This document shows positions 1 to 11,435 of a stretch of DNA of 64,000 nucleotides, in pieces (position 1 is the stretch's first letter; every line of letters begins with the position of its first letter). The position numbers and the translations under genes are program-made. Source of the stretch: Bipolaris cookei (Eukaryota > Ascomycota > Dothideomycetes > Pleosporales > Pleosporaceae); NCBI GenBank assembly GCA_002286855.1, contig NRSV01000002.1, positions 802,152 to 866,151 of the forward strand, written 5' to 3'. The notes under the pieces are model-generated. The model saw nothing but the letters and a program-made list of their open reading frames with translations, was not told where the DNA came from and made no database searches.

Positions 1-1634
1 CCCCTCAACCACTTATGACTGGCAACCTTCTCCTCCATCCACTTGATAATCTCCCTCGCCTCCTCCTCACCCGCGCGCCCACATATACTCGACGCAGGCA
101 CAACATACGCCCTCGGCACCTCCGTATGTCTCACCTCATCTTCCACACCGATAACTGCGACATCATTCACCATCTCGCTCTCCATGAGCTTGCCCTCCAG
201 CTCCGCCGGCGGAACCTGGAACCCCTTGTACTTGATCAACTCCTTGACCCGATCCGTGATGTAGAAATTGTGGTGCTCGTCTTGGAATCCGATGTCGCCG
301 GTTTTAAAGAAGCCGTCCGGGGTCAGGGCCGAGGCGGTGGCGGACGGGTTCTTCCAGTAGCCTTTGAAGACGTTGGGGCCGCGGAGCCAGAGTTCGCCGG
401 GTGAGCCGGGGCCGAGTTCGTCGCCTGAGGCGGAGATGTATTTTGCTTGCATGTTTGGGAGGAGTTTGCCGACACTGCCGGTGGAGGTAGACCATTCGTC
501 CCAGGGCTGTTTGAAGGGGGCGTTTGGTTAGCGGGGGGCTCTTTGTTCTTGCCTTTTGTGGGAGATGGATAGATAGAGAAGGGGGGGTGGGGAGGTTGGA
601 AGTACCTGAGTGTGTGTTACGGGGCTTGTTTCACTCAAGCCGTATGCTTGGTTGATTTTTAGGTTTAGTCTCTTGTGTACGGCGTCGACGAGGCCTTTTG
701 TGAGGGGAGCGGCGCCGCTGGTGATCATTTTTATGGACGAAAGATCATATTGGGTTACTAAGCTATCTCGCGATAAGCGTACGATGACGGGGGGCGCTAC
801 GTATATGAATGTTATTTTGTGCTCTTGGATTGCCTCGAGGAATATCTTCAGGTCGAAAGCAGGCATTACGACGAGCTCGATGCCTCGGTGCAGTGTCTGG
901 TGTACAAGCCCAGTGAGGCCGTAGATGTGGAAGAAAGGGAGGACGCCTAGGAACTTGTCTTCTGCTGATGAGTACCAGTGGCCTACACCCCCTTTTAGAA
1001 TAAGGAGATCTGCGATGATATTTCGATGACTGAGCATCACGCCTTTTGGCAGCCCAGTTGTACCAGAGCTGTAAGCGAGGAACGACAGGTCTTCCGGGTT
1101 GGCTTTCCTTCTGTGATACCGTGTTAAGATGGATTTCTTCCGAATACTGGTCCAGTGCTTGTACTGATGGGACTCATCTCTCTCAGATCCCAATAAGATG
1201 ATTCGATCGTTTGCGATACCGACTTTGTTGGCAGCTTCTAATGCCGTTTTCAAAAACGCTTTTGTGGTAACGAGTGCCTTGGCGCCAGAGTTCTGCAGTT
1301 GGTATGCCAATTCATCTTTGGAATACGCAGGGTTTGCAGGCGTAACAATACCGCTTGCAAAAAAGGTGCCGTATATGACTGGCGGAACATCGATATCATT
1401 TGGCGCATACAGTGCCAAAACGTCATCTTTCTGCCAATCCCAGAGATCCCGGAGTCCCTCGCCGAATAATGTCGCTTGATCCTTTACTTGGGCGAATGTG
1501 TATTTTCGATCAGAGTTGATCGCACGGTAAATGACTTTGTCATCTGAGAAGTCGCGGTCTTTCCGCTCAAACATGAGTCCCCATAGGTCAACATCCAGAA
1601 TCTCCACGTCTGGAAACGGTGAATTGGAAGGCAT
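1..1634 (-). CDS. 4-coumarate-CoA ligase-like acyl-CoA synthetase (C-terminus cut by window edge)
   Basis: ANL-superfamily adenylating enzyme, which activates a carboxylic acid as acyl-AMP and then forms the CoA thioester. Exon 1 is 1634-606 and exon 2 is 506 to the left edge, joined by a 99-nt GT..AG intron that keeps frame. The AMP-binding P-loop SSGTTGLPKG lies near residues 189-198. The aromatic-type motif YGLSE is near the end of exon 1. Exon 2 carries the TGD motif and the hinge/A8 region ITDRVKELIKYKGFQVPP, typical of 4CL and luciferase-like enzymes. Substrate cannot be read from sequence; fungal members act on aromatic or medium/long-chain acids and are often peroxisomal. The C-terminal end, where a PTS1 would sit, lies outside the window. 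The start MPSNSPFPD is the first ATG and fits the family. Family is secure, substrate is not. Confidence 0.9.
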
Positions 1635-3913
1635 GTTGTGTGTTGGTATTGGACGGGTGAATCAAGCAGTCGCCAGCTCACGCGCAGCAATATCAGACTG
1701 ACAATTGTATGCTTGTTTTTAATTGGCGTCGACGTGTTAACGACATAGGGTTCAAGGCGGAAGGGGATTAGTCGACTTATTGTGGGGAACCTCGGCTTCC
1801 AGCACCATGACGTTACCACTTCTGAATCTCGCGCCATTGCAACGTTTTGTCAGCCTCGATTTCTCGAAAAGGCCGCTGGTTTTCTAAACAATAGCCTTGG
1901 TTTGAGTAATCCGATGGCTCTTTCTAACTGTATTAACAGAATACATGTGGTGCTACGAATGTCGATGGTCCTTTGTAATGGTTACTCAGCGAATAAACTC
2001 TATCCCCGTTTGAGCAAATTCTAGTCACCACTGAACTCTATGTGCCACATTTGGAGATGTGTCTATGTCAGTTTGTTGAGTATCTGGAAAGGCAGGTCTT
2101 TTTTTCAAATCTCGCTATTTTTTATTTTATTTTTAGGCTTTCGGCAAGTCATCAAAGGAAAATTTCATGCTACAATCAATGCATTCTTACCTGCAATGAA
2201 TTGAAAATAAAAGCAATCGGGAAGTTGCGGGAGCTCTGATCGTGCAGTTCCATCTGGGTGTAAACAGTACGAGATAAATGTGCGCAAGCTGCCTGAGCCA
2301 GGCCAATGCCTTCTGTCCTGGCATGCACACGTGACTATGCATCGAATCCCGGAATATGTAGGTACGCGAACCATCGGGAGAGCCGGAAGGCAGCCACGAA
2401 GTGATTTGCGTGGTCAGCTAACGTGTCGACAAAGACCCGAGGCTCACGGATGGCGATCGAGATAATGTCCCGGTTGTACAAGCACGGGTGTGACGGAGCT
2501 TCGTCTTGGGTGTACAGCGTGGGCTCGGGGCCATGGTCCGATTGACGATGGCAGTGTGACGATGTGATGGTTCGGCACCATGTTCTGGGGCTCGGGCTGC
2601 CGCACCTCAACAGCTGGCTGGTTGAGGCGTTGTGGCTGCGCGACAGCATTGTGTACATACGCCTACGTACTGTCTTCATCCAGACAGACGTGGGAGGGGT
2701 GGGTGGAAACTAATGCTAAAAGGAATGCCGCAGACTAAGGACCGTTCCCGCATGCGCACGGTCTACCGTAATGGTGGGGGAAGGCGCGAGCGAGCAGTCA
2801 ACCGTCCGACCGAACGACCCACCCGCTATCTCTCCCAGTTCATCCATCAGGGTGCCTCCAGCCCAGCTTCATCTCGGCCGCATTCACATCTGCCTCCAAG
2901 ATCTGCCGGAACAACTGCTTGTCGGGTAGCGGCGGGAGTCGACTCGCTCCGGTGCAAGTGCGTGCAGTCCAGCAGCGTCTGGATCCCCTCAAAGCTCGTC
3001 TCAGTTCACGTCGGCAGCCGCTGGCTAACCGCACTCTTGGGACTCTGCTCTTGCTCTCGGATCCGGCGTGGGCGGCGTGATTGGCGGGCTGGGACTGTGC
3101 CGTGGGGAGGGCTGCACCGTCGAGGACCCATACGGCGTCATCGCTGAGGCGTGGGCGGAAGAAGGGCAATTTCTCTGCAGCGTGATATCTGCACCACTGC
3201 CACGACTGGGTCCTACAGGCCGTCTCAGCTGGCAGGGAGCCCGGCCTTAAGCAAGTGTCACCGGCAGCTACTTCTAATACCACACAGGATGGGTAAGTGC
3301 CCCTCGACATCTCCCAGTCCCCTCCTAACGTCGCCATCCGTCATCCGCCCTCCGCGCCAGCGCCATCACGGTTCTGCCTCTCCTCATAACCAGGACCGCC
3401 TGCCTGCTGACTCTTGCCTGCTAGACTCTGCAGGAGACACCTACCGTCCCAGCGACCGAGTGAGTACAGCCACCTCTTCTCTTTTGCCCGTCGCCAATCG
3501 TCGCCTGCCGACCATGTGGCCAGGCGGCAAGTGAACCGCACTGCACCGCACCGCACCGCTCCTGGCCTGCCCTGGCCTGTCCTGCTAGCCGCCATCCTAT
3601 CGAGCGCAGCCGTGACAGACGAGCTGCTGCCCTCTTCCTCTTCCCCTTCCCCTTCCCCTTCCCTCCTCACTTCACCCCCCGTGGTGTCTTGTATCCACTG
3701 TGTTGGCCAGGGCACGTGATTGGCCGGCAACTGCCGTCGCGCGTTTCGTTCGTCGTTGCCCAAGCTCCGAGCTGCTCACGCACGCTCGCCCGCTCGCGCA
3801 ACCTCTCCTTCCAACCCCATCAACCCTGCGAGCCTGCACCAGCTCGCATCACCCGCACACAACCCGCTCCAACATCTCCACTTCGACGCATTGATCGACG
3901 CACCGTCGCAATC
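1635..3913. other. Intergenic, 2.3 kb, divergent promoters
   Basis: This stretch lies between the divergent CoA ligase and RRM-protein genes. The open frames in it are GC-rich, unspliceable and resemble no family I know. A pyrimidine-rich tract with repeated CTTCCC units lies at about 3636-3665, followed by CT-rich sequence up to the RRM start, as is common in promoters and 5' leaders of highly expressed filamentous-fungal genes. Nothing else is supported. Confidence 0.5.
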
Positions 3914-5567
3914 ATGTCGTACGAAACTGACAATTATGACCAGCGCGACCGCTCCCCTCGTCGCCGTTCTCGCTCCCCGCGACGCTCCCGACGCTCCTAT
4001 TCACCTCGCAGCCGCTCTCGCAGCCGAGAGGACTACCGTCGCACTGAACGCCGCTCACGCTCCCCCAACAGTGGTGCTCAAGGTGCGGGAAGCTACCAGT
4101 CGTACGGTGCCAGCAGAGGTGGCTCATCGCGACCCACTGAGAACAAGGGCGAGATGATGCAGAACATTAGGGACTCTTCGCAGCAAGACCGTCGCGTCTA
4201 CGTCGGCAATCTCTCGTACGATGTCAAGTGGCATCACCTAAAGGACTTCATGCGCCAAGGTACGGATGGCATGTGTTGCATCGCGTCAAGAGATGGGCTA
4301 ATGTGGAAATAGCTGGAGAGGTCCTCTTTGCAGATGTCTTGCTACTACCGAACGGAATGTCAAAGGTAATGGATGATGGCTTGTCTTGATCGTGAGAAGG
4401 ATGGAGGTTGACTGGCTTTTGCTTGGGTGTAGGGCTGTGGCATCGTGGAATATGCAACTCGGGAGCAGGCGCAGAACGCTGTTGCAACGCTCAGCAACCA
4501 GAACCTCATGGGACGCCTCGTATACGTTCGCGAAGACCGAGAGGCCGAGCCTCGATTTAGTGCCCCCGGCGGTCGTGGTGACTTTGGCGGCGGAATGGGT
4601 CGCGGCGGCGGCTACGGTGGCTTCAGTGGTAATAATGCTGCTGCTGGGGGTCCAACCGGAGCACGACAGGTCTATGTCTCCAACGTTTGTACACCCATTT
4701 CATCGTTCCGTTGTGCTTACATTGATGGTCTTTGCTAACTTTTCTACCTAGCTTCCCTACAATGTCGGTTGGCAGGATCTGAAAGACCTCTTCCGTCAGG
4801 CTGCCAACAATGGTCAAGTTCTTCGCGCTGATGTTCACATTGCACCTGATGGTCGCCCAAAGGGTTCCGGTGTGGTCGCATTCGAGACGCCCGAGGACGC
4901 CCGGAATGCTATTACCCAGTTCAACGGCTATGATTGGCAGGGCCGAAACCTCGAGGTTCGCGAGGACCGCTTTGCCGGCGCTCCTGGTGGATTCGGCGGT
5001 CGTGGAGGCTTCGGAGGCCGCGGTGGTTTTGGCGGCTTCCAGGGCCGTGGTGGCTTTGGAGGTCGTGGTGGCTACGGAGGCTTCGGAGGTCGTGGTGGCT
5101 TCAATGGCGGATACGGTAGTGGTGCCGGTGGCCCCGGTTTCGACCCCAATGCTGCTCCTCCTGCCCCGAACCCATTCACAGACTTTGCCACTGCAGGCGG
5201 AGAACCCAGCAACATCATCTACGTTCGCAACCTACCATGGTCGACTAGCAACGAGGATCTTGTCGAGCTCTTCACCACAATTGGAAAGGTCGAACGTGCC
5301 GAGATTCAATACGAGCCCAATGGTCGCTCTCGCGGAACCGGTGTGGTTGAATTCGAGAAGGCTGCCGACGCAGAGACGTCTATCGGTATGTTCTGCAGAA
5401 TTGCTTCATGTCAACTTACTAACACATCTCTAGCCAAATTCACTGGTTACCAGTATGGTGGTAGGCCTCTCGGTCTTGCCTATGTCAAATACACCAACGT
5501 GGGCAACGGCGATGTCATGGAAGGTACCGAACACACTGGTGGTTTGACCCAAGACCAGATTATGTAA
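3914..5567 (+). CDS. SR-type RNA-binding protein with three RRMs and an RGG region (Gbp2/Hrb1-like)
   Basis: Probably a shuttling mRNA-binding protein of the yeast Gbp2/Hrb1 type, acting in co-transcriptional mRNP assembly and export. Five exons: 3914-4259, 4313-4365, 4433-4684, 4752-5385, 5434-5567, giving about 472 residues with all phases consistent. Residues 1-55 are an RS-rich region. RRM1 (about 94-170) has RNP2 VYVGNL. RRM2 (about 211-288) has VYVSNL. Residues about 290-345 form a Gly-rich block with repeated FGGRGG units. RRM3 (about 369-447) has IYVRNL and RNP1-like SRGTGVVEF. The order RS, RRM, RRM, RGG, RRM supports Gbp2/Hrb1, but other three-RRM SR proteins are possible. The ATG context is good (aatcATGtc) and a CT-rich leader precedes it. 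Confidence 0.88.
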
Positions 5568-5923
5568 TCAGCTCTTTCATTCGCCATGCATCTGGGACAC
5601 CTAGCATCTACATGATGATGCACGGACATTTTTTATTTGCTGCGGTCGCGAGCGTCTTATCGGGAATGATTTTTTTCCTTTATCTCGCATTTGCGTCTCT
5701 CCACAGAATGGGATCTGGAGAGAATATCTTGCGAGTCAGTTCTGGTATCGGGGAAACACTGTAGGGCAACAAAATTTCCTTGTCTACACTAAAAGCTAGC
5801 TGTTGAGATGTAGCTATAGCATCGAATGGGAATTTCGTAAGGCTTATTTATTGCACATGCCTTTGCTCCACTGCTCTGTTTTGGTGAACAAGTCTTGACT
5901 CCACCTGGAGTGACAAATTTTGT
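5568..5923. terminator. Convergent 3' regions
   Basis: About 356 bp separates the stop codons of two converging genes. It holds T-rich stretches (for example around 5629-5640 and 5670-5680) that may serve in 3'-end formation. No canonical signal could be singled out and no reading frame stands out. Confidence 0.3.
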
Positions 5924-7100
5924 CTATTGCAATAACTTCATCATCCACTCATACGCGGCCCATTGCACGGCATTAACAATGAACGCGCGTACACTGCATA
6001 TACCCAAGCCACGGACGAAGACGGCTGCGCCCTCTGTCCGGTATGCTCGCTTGGCAATTTCAATTGAGCTCATTCGCTTCTTTTGTGTTTCTGGTTGTAG
6101 GAGCCCACTTCGTTCTCCCTCTGTTGCTGGTGCATGTAGTACCTGGGTCTGTACTCTCGTCTTGATCATATCCAAGGGAAAGATGGACGTCCAGCTAACA
6201 ACACCCGCTAAACCACCACACATGAGCACCTTCATAGCCGTTTCCCGGTCCGAATCATCCGGCGAACTCCACGCCTGTTTAGACATTTCATACGACCAGA
6301 AGCTAGAATGCAGTCAGCCACCCCATACCCATCATTCCTTTCTTTCCTCCCGCATTTTCCAGTGAAGCACATGTTTAGAAAAGGAAAAAAAAAGAAAACA
6401 CTCACTAAAGCCCATATCCCACCGCATCCCTCACACTCGTAATCGCACCGCCATAATACAACCCTCTTACCCCCTCAACCCTCCACACATCCCGCGCCAC
6501 ACTCCACGACGTCGTAGTCGAGCTCGTAGAAACCTGTGCTCGGCACTTTATCAGCTCGGTGGGGGCGCTGACTACAAAGGAAGCGAGGCCGCCTGTTACA
6601 CCTGCGAGAAATACTTTGGATAGGCTTGAGGGGGAGGTGGGAGTGTCGTGTAAGAGGGATAGGGTGCGGTTGTAGGTTACGAATAAAAGGCCGTTGAGGG
6701 CGCCGTAGGTGAGAATTGGTGCTGTGGCGCCTATACTGCAGTGCCTGCTTGTTAGTTGTGGGCTTTCTATCTCTCTCTCTCTATCTCTCTTTTTTTGGGT
6801 TTGGGTTTGTATTTGAGCAAGAAAAGAATTCGTGATATGGAAGAGTAGAGGTGTTGAAGTGTTAGTCTCACCTCTTACTAGTGTTCCGGCATTTTCGAAT
6901 TGCGCTTTTAAACCTTGGAGAGTTTGGAGCTGTGGTTGTACCGCTGCTGCTGTTGTTATTGTTGTCGTCGGTGTGACTTCCACTACATGCTGGGTTGGTG
7001 TGGTTCCTGCCTGCAAACGCGTCTTTATGAGGTCCAGTGGGTTGCCGATGATGATGCCTGCTGCGCCGGAAATGTAGCCGGCCCAGAAGTCTGCGGACAT
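5924..7100 (-). CDS. Mitochondrial carrier family (SLC25) protein
   Basis: Inner-membrane solute carrier with the three-fold repeat of the family. Exons on the minus strand: 7100-6872, 6730-6406, 6302-5924, about 310 residues, the usual size. The three signature motifs PX[D/E]XX[K/R] are visible: NPLDLIKTR (about 20-28), APTELIKCR (about 132-140) and FPLDMIKTR (about 226-234). The first intron has no other acceptor that keeps frame than TATAG at 6731-6732; using it restores VRGATAPILTYG, a typical start of the second transmembrane helix. The segment containing GALNGLLFVTYNR resembles amino acid/carnitine-type carriers, but the substrate is not assignable. The gene converges with the RRM gene and diverges from the NYN gene. 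Confidence 0.88.
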
Positions 7101-8610
7101 GATTCTCTATTTTTTTCTTATTGGCGTGTGGGAGGGAGGGGGAGGCGAAAATTATGTAGGAACGGTTGGGTCACGCCTAGTACGAGAGGGGAGTAATGCA
7201 GGGTCTTTGGAGGTTGGGTGGTGTGGGGTGGGGAGGGGCAGGGATTTTGAGGATCTAGGACAGCCGAGGCTCAGATGGACGTGAGATGGGAATACGATGT
7301 TGGACTCTTGGAAATGAAGAATGCATGGTTAATGCGTAGGTCCTGCATTTGTAGTATTGACTATCAAAGTAAGTCTTTGGTTATGCTATCGCCAAGGTTA
7401 AGACGAGTGATGGTCTGCAGGGTTTTGGTGCGATATTGTCTACCTGAACATGAAATCCCATCGCTTCGCATGTTCATATATCTGTGAGGATATAAGAAAT
7501 TGTTTGGGTCACATTCATCTGTTTTGCCTGCTGTGGACGTCTGTTATCACAGGATGGTTCATGAGATTGTTAAGATTACGTCAGATATTACCTCCGCTCA
7601 TTGTTTGAGTTTGCCATCCATGTGCACAAGTTATAAAACAAGTCTTGAAACTTACTTCGTCTTGACATAATAATTCTTGCTTTAACTTGCTCGGGAGAAA
7701 ACTATTTTTCGCATCCATAAAATTGGTACCAAGACAGCGCTTTCATGTTGATGCGCACCCTGGTAACCAGGCCTCATCTGTGATGTTTGACGCGTCTTTT
7801 GTTTCTGGTACAGTGGTTGAAATTGAACTCTAAGTCGGTCACTGTTGATTGAGTTGTCAGTGCTAGAACAGTGCTAGCACATGATTACTTGTTAATTTCA
7901 GCTGCTCTTTCTGGAGAGGCCAGATGATGGTAGGCACGTCAGACCGCTCTTGGACTTCCCAACCTACATAGCTCAAAGAGCTGTCCCTATGTTTCAAATA
8001 ATTACAGTGAATAGCCCAGGTAAGGTAACAAACAAAAGTGAATGAAGCGCCAAAGACGTTCCGATCTCCAGCATGCATGATGTGTGTCATTCTCGGTGGC
8101 GTTGGCATATCGACCCAAGCGAATAGACTAGGTCCGGCTAGCGCTCGGACCATGAGGCTGAGACACCCCCGATGACCTTCACCCCACCGCCACCCAAACA
8201 CCAGTCATTTATCTTCACGCTCCTGCAGCTCTCTTTATTCTTACTGAAATACTTATCTCCTCAGGATTGCCCTTATAGCTACTGTTTGAGCTTGGCAATA
8301 CCTCTTTCTCTATACGTCGCCACCGTTGATCATGAGTGCGCGATTAAGACCCTTGTTTCGAGACCAATTACACAGTATGTCTGGCCATCTGCTGCGCCTT
8401 GTGATACAGCCTCTACGCGCTGAGTGCGCCTAGCGCAGCAAGGCTGTATTGTTGAAACACTGCTCTTAGGGCACCGAGCTTGCCGCCTGAGATTCCTTGT
8501 ATTCATCTGACACCCGTCCAGATTCCGCCACACATTAGCATTCACCACTCACTTACGACGAACATACTAAATTACAATTATTTTGTTATTCTGCGAGGAA
8601 GCTGCACTCG
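7101..8610. other. Intergenic, 1.5 kb, divergent promoters
   Basis: Between the carrier and NYN genes. I see no family-like frame, RNA gene or tandem repeat of note, and no clear motif could be assigned. Confidence 0.4.
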
Positions 8611-10449
8611 ATGCCTTCACAATCAATCGATACCGGCTGGGACTTCAGTCCCGTCATTGATCTCATTGAATCTGCTTCCGAAGATATCTGCTCCCCAGCG
8701 CTTCGGCCTGTAACCCAGAAGAACTTTACACCAGCATGCGAAGATGGCGGGGTACGCCTGGGCAGTTTCTCCAAGCTCTTTGAGAGCTTAGGCTTCTCAG
8801 ACAGTTTAGTAGCACCGCTTCCACCCCTCGACCCTGACTCTGAGCTTAGCAACTCAGACGATGCTTTACTACCGTCTCCAACCTTGAAGCCGGCTCAGGC
8901 GCCCGTCGAGTGTGTTGAGAATTCAACTGTGGAGCCAACAAGCAGCCCGGGCTTGACTAAGACGCAGTGCAAGAAGGCTTCCAGACGTGCTGAGAAGAAG
9001 TTACTGGAAGAGCAAACCCGCCAGCGGATCATGCAAGAAACCCTTGATCAGCTCGCCGAAGAGCGCGAGCAGAGGGAGCATCAAAAACAACGAAACTCCA
9101 TTGGCAAGCATTCAGACAAGCTTACCAATGATTCAGCGGAGGATAAAGATGTTGCTGAAAAGCCGCAAAAGCCCTCCCGAACGAGTTCACGATCCAACGT
9201 TGGTGCAAAAATCCGACCTACGATTTCTGTACAGGCGTCCGCACCAGAATCCACAGGTGCTCACGGCATTCAGCCGAAGCAACCGAAGACATCCAAGCCT
9301 TGTTCCAGTATACTTGAGCAATCATACGCAGTACAGCCAATGACTCCTCGGCCATTACAAAAAGCACCGGTCATTACTCCCTGTAAAACGCTAGTACCTA
9401 ATCTAGCAATACACGAAACGTCGAACACTCCAGTGCTAGACCAACACATTGATTTCCCACCACAGCGGCCGTCTCTTGCGGCTACTCCAGTACGCCATAG
9501 ACTTGTTCCGCGAACTGTTCGGCCAGTTGCTCTACCAAGGGCTGCTTCACAAAACGCTGTTGTAACACAGGCTCCGACTCCACCGACTCCACGGGCCGGC
9601 TCGTTCAGCGGACGGCGACCACCTCTTGTAATTCGATCGAAAACGGATCGCCATCTTCATCTGTTCAACAAGCTGATGGAGAAGTTTCCGGAAGATCAGA
9701 AATGGCTGGTGGCGCCGATGCAGCTTCTGAACGAGCGGCAAAGTGAGCACGGTTTGCATGTATTCGTCGACGCCTCGAACATTATGATTGGACTCAAGGA
9801 TATGCTGCGCTCCCATGGGCTTCACCATAACGCGTATGACATATCGTTTGATAGCCTTGCGCTGCTGATGGAGCGGCGCCGACCTGTAGCCAAGCGATTT
9901 TTCGCAGGCTCACACCGCGAAGCCAACCCACTTCCTCACATTGAGAAGCTGGTGGAGACTTCGAAGGCGGTTGGGTACGACAGTGTGATGCAAGAGCAAG
10001 TGCTGATTGTACGGGAAGACTCTGAGAAGAAGAAATTCTTCAACGACGTCAAGAAGATGGGGTGGCACAAGGCCACGCAGATGCGGTCTGGTAGCGGCAG
10101 CGACTCTGAAACGAGCGCGCTGGCCCCCAAGACAGCTGCGGCCCCAAAATGGGTTGAGCAGGGAGTTGACGAGATTCTTCACCTGAAGATGTGCCAGAGC
10201 ATTATTGATTGCGAATGGCCGAGCATAATGGTGCTAGCGACGGGGGACGGGGCAGTTGCAGAGATGTCGGACGGGTTTCTAGCTCACGTGGAGCGAGCGT
10301 TGAAGCGGGGGTGGAGGGTGGAGCTGATCAGTTGGGGGCAGCAGATCAACAGCGGTTATAGGAAACGCCAGTTCCGAGCCAAGTGGGGGGACCAGTTTAC
10401 GATCATTGAGCTGGATGAGTTTTTGGAGGATTTGATTGATACGCGGTAG
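8611..10449 (+). CDS. NYN (PIN-like) domain protein, putative ribonuclease
   Basis: Single-exon gene of 612 codons. Residues 1-370 are polar and low in complexity, with a Lys/Glu-rich coiled-coil-like stretch at about 120-160 (SRRAEKKLLEEQTRQR). The NYN domain follows. It begins at about residue 382 with VFVDASNIMIG, whose Asp and Asn are the usual metal-binding start of PIN/NYN folds. It continues through VLATGDGAVAEMSDGF near residue 540, which carries further acidic residues, and ends with VELISWGQQINSGYRK. NYN proteins of the limkain/MARF1 type are RNA-processing nucleases; this role is inferred from the fold. The RNA target is unknown. The start used is the first ATG after upstream stops; a shorter N-terminus is possible. 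Confidence 0.82.
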   Translation: MPSQSIDTGWDFSPVIDLIESASEDICSPALRPVTQKNFTPACEDGGVRLGSFSKLFESLGFSDSLVAPLPPLDPDSELSNSDDALLPSPTLKPAQAPVECVENSTVEPTSSPGLTKTQCKKASRRAEKKLLEEQTRQRIMQETLDQLAEEREQREHQKQRNSIGKHSDKLTNDSAEDKDVAEKPQKPSRTSSRSNVGAKIRPTISVQASAPESTGAHGIQPKQPKTSKPCSSILEQSYAVQPMTPRPLQKAPVITPCKTLVPNLAIHETSNTPVLDQHIDFPPQRPSLAATPVRHRLVPRTVRPVALPRAASQNAVVTQAPTPPTPRAGSFSGRRPPLVIRSKTDRHLHLFNKLMEKFPEDQKWLVAPMQLLNERQSEHGLHVFVDASNIMIGLKDMLRSHGLHHNAYDISFDSLALLMERRRPVAKRFFAGSHREANPLPHIEKLVETSKAVGYDSVMQEQVLIVREDSEKKKFFNDVKKMGWHKATQMRSGSGSDSETSALAPKTAAAPKWVEQGVDEILHLKMCQSIIDCEWPSIMVLATGDGAVAEMSDGFLAHVERALKRGWRVELISWGQQINSGYRKRQFRAKWGDQFTIIELDEFLEDLIDTR

Positions 10450-11305
10450 GGGATAGATGATGTGTTATAGTGCATGATGTCTTCGGCCTTGTGGTGTTTG
10501 ACATTGTTTGGCATGGTTTGTTTGATATGTTTTATCTGTTTGATAGTAGTACGCTAGTTCTGTATCTAAATGTCTAGGACAGCTGTTCCTAAGCAAGTGC
10601 AGTCTAAACATCTTATGCATGGTAAAGAAGTCATTAAAGAAATGAGAGATGTCCATGCCACGACATTGCCAAGGCGAGCTCGTGTCGCTATTGTCATCGT
10701 GAGCGGTACTCTAAAGCAGTAGAGTGCAGTAGTCAATACCGGCAAGGCCCGCACTTGTTGTCGCGTGGATTCCTGATCATCGTCACATCACTCCCCTTTT
10801 CAACCACATGCACCCCCACCTACACTACGTACTAGCCTCCATAGAGCCTCTCTTATATCCCTAAATCTGTATGCACATACCATACTCACATCCTCGCATG
10901 TCCCTCAGTCCGACCGAAGCAAAATAATGTAAATAAATCACCCCATGTCCCATCCCATCACACGCCGATCATCATCACCAATCCATCAAATCTCGGCCCC
11001 CATCCATAACCCGCTCAAGTCCGAGTGTCCAAATAACAATAATAAATATGTATGTAAGCGAGGGTACGAAGCGAGCGCTCCCCCCCCCATCTCGCAAGAC
11101 TATGCGTCTACTCTACCAGGTAGTGAGAGATACGAAAAGCAGCGGAAAAGCAGGGAAAAGGATTACCCGACTCCCGCGCCCGCAGGATGTTTGCGCCTGG
11201 ACCACTCAGTGACTCGTGCGCGTGAATTCGCGCGGAACGGCAATGGGGGGTGGGAAGGGGGGATTGGCAGAGCGAACACATGATTGTGCCTGGTAGCGAG
11301 AAGCA

Positions 11306-11325
11306 GGGTAGGGTAGGGTAGGGTA
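11306..11325 (+). repeat. (GGGTA)4 tandem repeat, possible G-quadruplex
   Basis: Four perfect GGGTA units give four G3 runs separated by TA, which meets the standard pattern for an intramolecular G-quadruplex. It is one T short of the fungal telomere repeat TTAGGG, so it is not simply a telomeric array. Confidence 0.85.
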
Positions 11326-11373
11326 GTTGATGCGAGAGGGAGATAGCGAGTCTAGAACGGGTGCCGCATTGCT

Positions 11374-11374
<1 letters not shown>

Positions 11375-11430
<56 letters not shown>
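11375..11430 (+). repeat. (GT)28 microsatellite
   Basis: A perfect dinucleotide run of about 56 nt, interrupted only at its 3' edge where it becomes GTATGTGAA. The alternating purine-pyrimidine composition can form Z-DNA. The exact length may be limited by assembly. Confidence 0.95.

Positions 11431-11435
<5 letters not shown>

Noticed and set aside
2840..3337. 165-codon minus-strand frame
   Set aside because: No family signal, Arg/Ala bias typical of GC-rich promoter DNA, and frames also open on the other strand.
11303..11326. Internal telomere repeat
   Set aside because: The unit is GGGTA, not TTAGGG, and only four copies are present.
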